Assembly (NCBI GenBank): GCA_019419645.1
Contig: DXZN01000010.1
Coordinates: 1-42,676 of the forward strand
Reading direction: 5' to 3'
Length of the DNA: 42,676 nt
From: Collinsella sp.
GTDB lineage: Bacteria > Actinomycetota > Coriobacteriia > Coriobacteriales > Coriobacteriaceae
A program made the position numbers and the translations under genes. Shown here piece after piece: positions 24,791 to 31,885 of the stretch. The notes beneath the pieces were generated by a model that saw only the letters and a program-made list of their open reading frames with translations, had not been told where the DNA came from and made no database searches. Every line of letters begins with the position of its first letter. Position 1 is the first letter of the stretch.

Positions 24791-24818
24791 ATTATACGGA
24801 CGAATCAGCTTAGGGCAA
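24791..24818 (-). promoter_or_regulatory. promoter of tRNA-Asn
   Basis: On the minus strand, TTGCCC (24813-24818), a 16-bp spacer and a consensus TATAAT (24791-24796). Transcription would start at about 24784, some 24 bases before the mature tRNA. Confidence 0.8.
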
Positions 24819-24846
24819 GAACTTTTTTGAGATTTTTTCCGACCTA

Positions 24847-24870
24847 GTCATTGAGGACGTCCCCAATGAC
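24847..24870. repeat. 24-bp near-palindrome with a REP-like GGGGACGT core
   Basis: GTCATTGAGGAC (24847-24858) faces GTCCCCAATGAC (24859-24870), a palindrome with a single mismatched pair. On the minus strand it contains TTGGGGACGT, the same 10-mer found in the left REP-like repeat near 3610-3619. It may be a solo REP-like copy downstream of rpoD. Confidence 0.55.
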
Positions 24871-24877
24871 CACATGA

Positions 24878-24911
24878 AAGCGCCCCCAAGCGGATGTGCT
24901 TGAGGGCGCTT
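24878..24911 (-). terminator. intrinsic terminator after rpoD
   Basis: AAGCGCCC (24878-24885) pairs with GGGCGCTT (24904-24911), extended by CAAG/CTTG across one mismatch, with an 8-base loop. Only a short T tract follows on the minus strand. It starts 10 bp after the rpoD stop. Confidence 0.7.
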
Positions 24912-24920
24912 CTTGCTTGA

Positions 24921-26264
24921 CTAGCTTTCGATATAGTCTTTGAGCTTGCTGCTGCGACTCGGGTGGCGGAGCTTGGCCAAGGTCTTGGACTCGATCTGGC
25001 GGATACGCTCGCGCGTGACGCCAAACTCGCGGCCGACTTCCTCGAGCGTGCGGGGATGCCCGTCGACAAGGCCAAAGCGCAGCTCGATAACCTTGCGCTC
25101 ACGATCGGCAAGCGAGTCGAGCACCTGAGTGAGCTGCTCCTGCAGCATGGAGAAGCTGGCGGCATCGGGCGGAACGATAGCCTGGGAGTCCTCGATAAAG
25201 TCGCCCAGCTGGGAATCCTCTTCCTCGCCGATGGGGGTCTCAAGCGACACGGGCTCCTGCGAGATCTTCTGGATCTCGCGGACGCGGTCGGCGCTCATGT
25301 CCATCTCGGCACCGATCTCCTCGGGGGTCGGGTCGCGACCCAGGTCCTGAAGGAGCTGGCGCTGCACGCGGACGAGCTTGTTGATAGTCTCGACCATATG
25401 CACGGGAATACGGATGGTACGGGCCTGGTCGGCGATAGCGCGCGTAATGGCCTGACGGATCCACCACGTGGCGTACGTGGAGAACTTGAAGCCCTTCTGG
25501 TAGTCGAACTTCTCGACGGCGCGAATCAGACCGAGGTTACCCTCCTGGATCAGGTCAAGGAACAGCATGCCGCGGCCGACATAACGCTTGGCGATGGAGA
25601 CGACCAGACGCAGGTTTGCGCTGATGAGTGCCTGCTTAGCTTCGAGGCCGACGTTCTCAATGCGCGTAAGACGACGCATCTCGGCACGCGTGAGCTCGAG
25701 CTCACCGGCATCGGCGGCCTCGAGTTTCTCGGTGGCCTCAAGACCGGCCTCGATCTTCATGGCCAGATCGACCTCTTCGGAGGCGGTCAGCAGGTCGACC
25801 TTGCCGATCTCTTTGAGGTACATACGAACCGGATCGCCGGTCAGCATCACCGTGGAGGCATCGATGCCACGCACGCGGGAGCGTGAACGGGACGTGCGCA
25901 CGGTGCGCTTCTTCTTGCTCTTGGAAGAACCCATCTCGGCATCGGCCTGACGGGCCATCTTGAGCTCGTGATCGTCGAGCGAGCCGGAATCGTGCTCGTC
26001 GTCGTCATCGAAATCGTCGGTATCGTTATCGTCATCGTCGACGTCCATGGGGGCGTCGTCGTTACCGCTCGCGGAGATAATCTGGATGCCGCTGTTGCGC
26101 AGCGCGGAATACACCGCGGTGAGCTGCTCGTCAGAAACATCGATATCCTTCAGGGCGACCTGAATCTCGTCCTCGGTTACCGAAGTCCTGTTTGAGCCGT
26201 TGCCCATGAGCTTTGCAACGTAGGATTCCAGCCCAGTACCCGTGCTCTCAGTCTTTTTTGGCAC
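24921..26264 (-). CDS. rpoD: RNA polymerase primary sigma factor (sigma-70/SigA)
   Basis: Directs RNA polymerase to housekeeping promoters. The 447-aa protein has an N-terminal region 1.1-like part with a strongly acidic Asp-rich tract (about 70-92). A Lys/Arg-rich stretch follows, then region 1.2 (DPVRMYLKEIG) and region 2 (ANLRLVVSIAKRYVGRGM, FKFSTYATWWIRQAI). Region 3 comes next, and region 4 has the helix-turn-helix EVGREFGVTRERIRQIE. I chose the GTG at 26264 because GGGAG lies six bases upstream; the ATG at 26279 has no ribosome-binding site. It follows dnaG by 110 bp with a palindrome in the gap and ends at a terminator. Confidence 0.97.
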   Translation of the reverse strand: MPKKTESTGTGLESYVAKLMGNGSNRTSVTEDEIQVALKDIDVSDEQLTAVYSALRNSGIQIISASGNDDAPMDVDDDDNDTDDFDDDDEHDSGSLDDHELKMARQADAEMGSSKSKKKRTVRTSRSRSRVRGIDASTVMLTGDPVRMYLKEIGKVDLLTASEEVDLAMKIEAGLEATEKLEAADAGELELTRAEMRRLTRIENVGLEAKQALISANLRLVVSIAKRYVGRGMLFLDLIQEGNLGLIRAVEKFDYQKGFKFSTYATWWIRQAITRAIADQARTIRIPVHMVETINKLVRVQRQLLQDLGRDPTPEEIGAEMDMSADRVREIQKISQEPVSLETPIGEEEDSQLGDFIEDSQAIVPPDAASFSMLQEQLTQVLDSLADRERKVIELRFGLVDGHPRTLEEVGREFGVTRERIRQIESKTLAKLRHPSRSSKLKDYIES

Positions 26265-26310
26265 AGATTCTCCCTTCATAGTCCACAGGACTCAATACTT
26301 TAGCACACAC

Positions 26311-26322
26311 ATAGACGTCTAT
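26311..26322. promoter_or_regulatory. 12-bp palindrome upstream of rpoD
   Basis: ATAGACGTCTAT is a perfect palindrome between dnaG and rpoD. A weak extended -10-like TGCTAAAGT follows on the minus strand (26297-26305). It could be an operator for an internal rpoD promoter; the binding protein is unknown. Confidence 0.4.
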
Positions 26323-26374
26323 ACCCAAAAAGAGGACTGGATATAGGCGAGAATACGCTGGTTGACCACAACAT

Positions 26375-28483
26375 CTAGGCCTGTTCGGTGCCTGCGACCT
26401 CCAGACCGATCAAACGGAACGGGTCCGCCACGCCGCCGATCGACTTTTGCAGCTCGCGTTGACGCTGCGAATCCTGCGCGGCCTGCACGGTCAGCGCGCG
26501 ACGGGCCTCATCATCGAGCGAACGGTCCTGGCGCAGCTTGGCCTGTGCGGCACGCATGCGGCGCTTGATGGTGTAGAGCTCGAGCGTATCGAGCATAAAC
26601 ACGATGTTCGTCTCGGTGGGGTGCTTGCTCGTCGCCGAGATGCGCCCGGCACTCACAAGCGTTGCCGCCTCGGGACACACCGAGCGCGCCGCATCCATGC
26701 AGGCTGCAGGATCGGTTCCCGGCGGCGTTGCCAGAACGGCCCATGCGATGGACTCGTGACGTGGGTCAACCCACTCGATAGAGCAGATGCGGTCGGCATA
26801 CGTGCGGAACAGGTCGGGGTAGCTCGTGAGCATGGTCAGCAGCTCACGCTCCCCTGCCAAGGACTTACGCTCAAGATCAGTAAGAACCATCGGCGCCGCC
26901 GCAGCCGGAGCACCCGAACCATCAGTCGCAGGTACAGCACCCATACCATCAGGCGCGTCGATCGGCGGCAGGTCGTCGACGACCTCCACGGGCGCGGCGC
27001 CGTAGGCATCGAGCGGGACGTAGTCATACGGCTCTTCTTCGACCGGCGCGGACACAGGCGGCGTCGCGCCCGATGCCCAAGCACCGCGAGATGCCCCCTG
27101 CGAACCAGACGTCCGACCGCCCGCGCTACCAGAGCGCTCAGCCTGTGCCCGCTGGCGCTCATAGTTCTGCTCACGACGTCGTTCCGCATCCTCGCGCTTG
27201 GCGACATCGCGAAACACACGGCCCGAGCTCGCACGCACTGTCTCCAGATCCAAACCCAACAGGTCGGCAATTTGAATAAAGTACGTGTCGATCATATAGC
27301 TGTCGCGCAGCGGATAGATAAGCGTCAGCGCATCCTCCAGCGCCTTGGCACGACCGCCCGGCGTGGAGATGTCGCTCGACTCCTGCAGCGAACGGTAGAC
27401 AAAGTCCATGAGCGGCTCGGCAGCGTCGATGCGCGCCTGCAGCTCCTGTCCACCATGCGCCGTGATGAACTCCATGGGGTCGTTGCCGTCGGGCAGCACC
27501 ACGCAACGCAGATCCATCGAATCCTGCTCGATAAACTGAATCGCGCGACGGGCGGCCTTCTGGCCCGCGGCGTCTCCGTCAAACATATAGACGATGCGCT
27601 TGGCAAAGCGGGTGAGCGTCTTGACGTGATGCTCCGTGAGCGCGGTGCCCAGCGTGGCGACGACGTTTTTAATCCCCGCCTCCCAACAGGCGATGCAGTC
27701 GGTATAGCCCTCTACCACGATGGCGGTATCCTGCGCGACGATAAACTCCTTGGCCCAATTAAAGCCGTAGAGGTTTCGCTTTTTATGAAACACGCTCGTC
27801 TCGGCGGTATTGAGGTACTTGGGTTGGCCGTCACCCATGATGCGACCACCAAAGGCAATGTTGTGACCCTGCTCGTCAAAGATGGGGAACATCACGCGGT
27901 CGTAGAAGCGGTCGGCAAGCTGCCCGCGCCCGCGGCTCACGGCAACGTTGGCATCGATCATCTCCTGCGGGGTAAAACCCGCCTGGGACAGGTGCGACAC
28001 CAGCGCGTTGCGGCCCGGTGCAAAGCCCAGGCAGTAGCGGCGGCAGACGTCGCCACCCATGCCGCGGCTGGCAAAGTACTCGCGCGGACGGCCGTCCTTA
28101 CCGCGCATAAGCATGGTGTGATAGAACTGGGCGGTCTCGGCGCACAGATCGTAGATGCGGGCACGCTTGGTACCGCGCTCGCGGCGGTCTCCGGTGTCGT
28201 GCAGCTCAATACCCGCGCGATCGGCCAAAAAACGGATTGACTCGGGAAAGCTCAGGTTCTCGCGCTTCATGATATAGGTGAAGACGTCGCCACCCTCGCC
28301 GCAGCCAAAGCAATGCCACACCTGCGTGGCGGGAATAATGTGGAAGGACGGCGTCTTTTCGCCATGAAAAGGGCAGCAACCCCAAAACTCATGGCCGCGG
28401 GGCTTGAGCTCAACCGTTTCCTGCACGATGGCAACTAAGTCGGACGCAGCGCGTACCTGGTCTTTTTCCTCATCGCTAATCAC
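26375..28483 (-). CDS. dnaG: DNA primase DnaG
   Basis: Synthesises RNA primers at the replication fork. The 702-aa protein has a CHC2 zinc finger with ligands C37, H40, C58 and C61. It has the polymerase core RFYDRVMFPIFDEQGHNIAFGGR (192-214) and a Toprim fold with VEGYTD (E258) and DGDAAG (302-307). A low-complexity Ala/Pro/Ser linker (about 445-545) precedes a C-terminal helicase-binding domain. The start is GTG at 28483, inside the 3' end of ribF (8-bp overlap), with GGGGGTGAG upstream. The overlap ties the dnaG-rpoD pair to the nusA-infB operon. Confidence 0.96.
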   Translation of the reverse strand: MISDEEKDQVRAASDLVAIVQETVELKPRGHEFWGCCPFHGEKTPSFHIIPATQVWHCFGCGEGGDVFTYIMKRENLSFPESIRFLADRAGIELHDTGDRRERGTKRARIYDLCAETAQFYHTMLMRGKDGRPREYFASRGMGGDVCRRYCLGFAPGRNALVSHLSQAGFTPQEMIDANVAVSRGRGQLADRFYDRVMFPIFDEQGHNIAFGGRIMGDGQPKYLNTAETSVFHKKRNLYGFNWAKEFIVAQDTAIVVEGYTDCIACWEAGIKNVVATLGTALTEHHVKTLTRFAKRIVYMFDGDAAGQKAARRAIQFIEQDSMDLRCVVLPDGNDPMEFITAHGGQELQARIDAAEPLMDFVYRSLQESSDISTPGGRAKALEDALTLIYPLRDSYMIDTYFIQIADLLGLDLETVRASSGRVFRDVAKREDAERRREQNYERQRAQAERSGSAGGRTSGSQGASRGAWASGATPPVSAPVEEEPYDYVPLDAYGAAPVEVVDDLPPIDAPDGMGAVPATDGSGAPAAAAPMVLTDLERKSLAGERELLTMLTSYPDLFRTYADRICSIEWVDPRHESIAWAVLATPPGTDPAACMDAARSVCPEAATLVSAGRISATSKHPTETNIVFMLDTLELYTIKRRMRAAQAKLRQDRSLDDEARRALTVQAAQDSQRQRELQKSIGGVADPFRLIGLEVAGTEQA

Positions 28484-29483
28484 GGATACTCACCCCCTGC
28501 TCGCCCAAGTTGTGACGAATATCCTCGATATTACCCTCGACGGTCGAGATCAACTCATCCAGCGAATCGAACACGCGCGACGGACGCAGCCAGCGCGTAA
28601 ACGCCAGCGAAACGGAAGCACCGTACAGGTCGCCCGTATAACCAATTAAATTAGCCTCAAGATGCGCAGATGCCGCATCGTCGGCATACGTCGGCGGCAG
28701 TCCGACGTTAACGGCAGCGGGCCACACGATGTCGTTTACCAGCACCAGGCCCTCATACACGCCATCGGCAGGCACCTGAATGCCGTCGGGAACCTGTAGG
28801 TTTGCCGTGGGAAAGCCCATGCCAGAGCCCTCGTGACGGCCGCGAATAACACCGCCACGCACCATATACGGGCGGCCAAGTAACCCAGCAGCAAGCCCCA
28901 CATGGCCCTGTCCCAGCTCGTGACGAATGCGGGTGGCGCAAATGGCCTCACCGCCCTCGCAAAGCAAGTCGTGCCCGTATACGTCAACGCCGCGCTCGGC
29001 ACCCCAGGCGCGCATCTCGGCAACACCAGAAGCACCGCCGCGACCCAGCCTAAAGTCGCTGCCAACGCGAATCGAGCGAATGTCGACCACGCGTGACAAC
29101 AGTGCGAGAAAACCGACATGGTCGAGCGCCGCAACCTCAGGCGTAAAGGGAACGGCCACCACTGAATCGACCCCGGTTTGAGCCAGGGCATGCAGACGGT
29201 CGGCCGTCGTCATCAATTTTTGAGCGGGCGAAGGGCTCACCACGACGTCCGGGTCGGGATCGAAGGTAACCACGACCGCCTTACAGCCATGGGCACGGGC
29301 ATCACAGACAAGCGCTTCGATGAGTTCCTGGTGTCCACGGTGCACACCATCGAACACGCCGATGGCGATGGAGGCAGCACCCAAGTGCTCGCACTCATCA
29401 AATGCATCGGCAGCAACGATGCGAGCCTCGTCCGACTCGCCCGCGAAAAAGATACGCGCGAGCTCGCGAGCGGACAACATCAT
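28476..29483 (-). CDS. ribF: bifunctional riboflavin kinase / FAD synthetase
   Basis: Phosphorylates riboflavin to FMN and adenylates FMN to FAD. The 335-aa protein has an N-terminal nucleotidyltransferase domain with GVFDGVHRGHQ (42-52) and VVTFDPDPD. A C-terminal riboflavin kinase domain shows GRPYMVRGGVIRG, GMGFPTANLQVPD and DGVYEG. The length is typical. It overlaps the truB stop (ATGATG at 29478-29483 contains it) and the dnaG start. A second ATG directly follows the first. Confidence 0.94.
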   Translation of the reverse strand: MMLSARELARIFFAGESDEARIVAADAFDECEHLGAASIAIGVFDGVHRGHQELIEALVCDARAHGCKAVVVTFDPDPDVVVSPSPAQKLMTTADRLHALAQTGVDSVVAVPFTPEVAALDHVGFLALLSRVVDIRSIRVGSDFRLGRGGASGVAEMRAWGAERGVDVYGHDLLCEGGEAICATRIRHELGQGHVGLAAGLLGRPYMVRGGVIRGRHEGSGMGFPTANLQVPDGIQVPADGVYEGLVLVNDIVWPAAVNVGLPPTYADDAASAHLEANLIGYTGDLYGASVSLAFTRWLRPSRVFDSLDELISTVEGNIEDIRHNLGEQGVSIRD

Positions 29484-30412
29484 CGAACACCGCCGATTGC
29501 CTGCGGAAACACGTGCTCCATGACAAAGCGGCCACTCTCAATGCGGGCGAGCGCCTTGAGTCCCCCATCGAGCACCAACGCAAACGGCGCCTTCGAGGCA
29601 TCGAAATCCGCAAGCGCACGCTCAACGGGAATGCGTCGGCCGCAGAGCAGGTCATCGGCAAGATTGCCAGGCAAGTCAACACGCGTGGCGCCCAGGGCCG
29701 CAATGGGATCCAGGGCAAAGCCAGCCGCGGACTCGGGGGAAAGTTCCTCGACCGCATGACAAGCGCCAATGGAAACAACACCGGAGGCCGTGCGGCGCAA
29801 CGCGGAAATGTGCGCGGCGCTCTCACAGGCGCGGCCCAAGTCTCGAGCGAGCGCACGGATATAGGTGCCCTTGCTCACCGAGAACGCCACGGTCCACACA
29901 CACGTATCACCTTCGCCGCCCACGGCGATCAGGTCGGCGGCATAGACCTCGACAGGGCGCGGAGGTAGGTCCACCGCATTGCCCTCGCGAGCAGACTTGT
30001 AGGCGCGAACGCCATTGACCGAGATAGCCGAAAACGCCGGCGGCACCTGCATCTGCGGACCCAGCATGGCCGCCAAGCGCTCACGGGCATAGGCAGGATC
30101 GCGGAGCTCGTTGGCAACAGCCACGGTGCGGACGGCCTCGCCCTCCGCATCATCGGTATTGGTCTCGGCGCCAAACGAAATGTCGGCGACATAGCTTTTG
30201 GTATCGAGGGTTAGCATGCCCAGCAGACGGGTGGCCTGGCCAACACCCACCACCATGACACCCGATGCCATGGGGTCGAGCGTGCCGGCATGGCCGACGC
30301 GACGCTCATGGAGGGCGCGCCGACATTGCGAGACCACATCGTGGGACGTGCAGCCCACCGGCTTATCGACGGCGAGCAGCATATTCAGTTGAGAAGGCGT
30401 ACGACGAGCCAT
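29480..30412 (-). CDS. truB: tRNA pseudouridine(55) synthase TruB
   Basis: Isomerises U55 in the T-loop of tRNAs to pseudouridine. The 310-aa protein starts with NMLLAVDKPVGCTSHDVV. It has the catalytic Asp46 in HAGTLDPMASG, then LLGMLTLDTKSYVADISFG, and KGTYIRALARDLG. It lies 15 bp after the nrnA stop in the order rbfA-nrnA-truB-ribF seen in many Gram-positive bacteria, and overlaps ribF by 4 bp. Confidence 0.96.
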   Translation of the reverse strand: MARRTPSQLNMLLAVDKPVGCTSHDVVSQCRRALHERRVGHAGTLDPMASGVMVVGVGQATRLLGMLTLDTKSYVADISFGAETNTDDAEGEAVRTVAVANELRDPAYARERLAAMLGPQMQVPPAFSAISVNGVRAYKSAREGNAVDLPPRPVEVYAADLIAVGGEGDTCVWTVAFSVSKGTYIRALARDLGRACESAAHISALRRTASGVVSIGACHAVEELSPESAAGFALDPIAALGATRVDLPGNLADDLLCGRRIPVERALADFDASKAPFALVLDGGLKALARIESGRFVMEHVFPQAIGGVR

Positions 30413-30427
30413 GTACCATCCAAAAAG

Positions 30428-31471
30428 TTAAAGCTCGACGGTCACCGAAGCGGGATCCTCCCCTACCAGTTCGGCCAGCATGGGAAGTGCCACGGTGAGC
30501 GTCTCGAGAATCGTTCCGTTGTTGGAGAAACCGGCGGCAGCGGGATGTCCGCCTCCGCCAAAGGCAGCAGCGATCTCGGACACGTTGAGGTCGCCCTTGG
30601 AGCGCAGGTTGCCGCGCACCTTGGTATCGCCCTCAATGCCCTTCAGGAACAGACAGACCTCGACGCCCATCACCGAGCGAACCACATCGACCAGGCCGTC
30701 GCACTCATCCGAGGTGACACCGCAAGCCTCAAGGTCACTCTGGTACGCGTAGCTATACGCGACGCGCCCGTGGGCCACCGTCTTAATGCGGCCCATAACG
30801 ATGGACTTGAGGTGCAAAAATTCAACGCGCATGCTCTGGTAGACCTCGAGTGCCACACGCGCCGGATCGGCACCGTGGGCAACCAGACGCGAGGCTGCAT
30901 GGAACGCGGCGGCATCGGCGTTTTGGTACTGAAAACGGCCGGTATCGGTAACCAAGCCACACAGCAGGCAGGTCGCAACGCCATCACGTGCGACAATGCC
31001 GCAATTGTCCAAGAAGCGGTCGATGATCATGGCGCAGGCTGCAGCTTCGACGCGCCTCAGGCTGAGCTCGGCAAACTCCTCACGCGCCGGATGGTGATCG
31101 AAGCACACCACATGCTTGGAGCGACGAAGCACCTCGGCGGAATTATTGAGACGCTCGACGACCGGCACGTCCACCGAGATGAACAGGTCCGGATTGCCGG
31201 TGTACGCAGATGCCGGCACCAGGCGATCGGAGCCTTCCATAAAGCGGTAAATGCGCGGAACTGGGTCATCATCTGCCAGCAGCAGCGCAATGTCCTTGTT
31301 GGGGAAAAACTTCATGAGCGAAAGGCCCAGACCCAAAACGGAGCCCAAGGCATCGCCATCGGGAGAAGTATGTCCCGAAATCGCAATGGAGGACGCACCC
31401 TCGATGAGCTCGAGGATGCGTCGCTGAATATCTGCAGACTCGCACGAGGCGAGGTCGGCGGAATTAGTCAT
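30428..31471 (-). CDS. nrnA: DHH-family oligoribonuclease / pAp phosphatase (NrnA type)
   Basis: Degrades very short RNA fragments and hydrolyses 3'-phosphoadenosine 5'-phosphate. The 347-aa protein has metal-binding motifs HTSPDGDALGS (34-44), D101 in ISVDVP, DHHP (125-128) and VTDTGRFQ. The C-terminal DHHA1 domain ends with the GGGGHPAAAG substrate loop near 304-313. The assignment over other DHH proteins (GdpP, RecJ) rests on length, motif spacing and the rbfA-nrnA-truB neighbourhood. It overlaps rbfA by 8 bp. Confidence 0.9.
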   Translation of the reverse strand: MTNSADLASCESADIQRRILELIEGASSIAISGHTSPDGDALGSVLGLGLSLMKFFPNKDIALLLADDDPVPRIYRFMEGSDRLVPASAYTGNPDLFISVDVPVVERLNNSAEVLRRSKHVVCFDHHPAREEFAELSLRRVEAAACAMIIDRFLDNCGIVARDGVATCLLCGLVTDTGRFQYQNADAAAFHAASRLVAHGADPARVALEVYQSMRVEFLHLKSIVMGRIKTVAHGRVAYSYAYQSDLEACGVTSDECDGLVDVVRSVMGVEVCLFLKGIEGDTKVRGNLRSKGDLNVSEIAAAFGGGGHPAAAGFSNNGTILETLTVALPMLAELVGEDPASVTVEL

Positions 31472-31874
31472 CTAAAGCTGCCTCCTGGGCGGCATCCGCT
31501 ATCGGATAGCCGTCCTCGTCCTTTTCGATCGCAAGCGTGGCGGGAACGTTTTCCAGCGCACGAGTGATGCGCTCGGCCTCATCGGTCGAGCGATCGATGC
31601 GAAAATCGAGCTCGGGCGTAACACGCCAATCGAGCGAGCGAGCCAACAGGCTGCGAATACGGCCCTTAGCGCTGGCGAGCGCCTCCATGACCTCGTCGTA
31701 GCGGCTCGCATCGCACGACACGTACACGCGCGCGAACGAACGGTCCACCGCGACCTCGACCGCGGTCAAAGTAACCAGGTCGAGACGCGGATCGGAAACC
31801 TCAAAGAGCAGGATATAACCGAGCTTCTCGCGAAGCTGCTCGCCCAGACGGCGGGTTGCCTGCGTTTGCTTCAT
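31464..31874 (-). CDS. rbfA: 30S ribosome-binding factor RbfA
   Basis: Assembly factor for late maturation of the 30S subunit and 16S rRNA 5' end. The 136-aa KH-like protein reads RRLGEQLREKLGYILLFEVSDPRLDLVTLT, VAVDRSFARVYVS and RVTPELDFRIDRSTDEAERI. It follows infB by 11 bp, with GGGGGTAG before the ATG, and its last codons hold the nrnA start. Confidence 0.94.
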   Translation of the reverse strand: MKQTQATRRLGEQLREKLGYILLFEVSDPRLDLVTLTAVEVAVDRSFARVYVSCDASRYDEVMEALASAKGRIRSLLARSLDWRVTPELDFRIDRSTDEAERITRALENVPATLAIEKDEDGYPIADAAQEAALDD

Positions 31875-31885
31875 AGCGCTACCCC

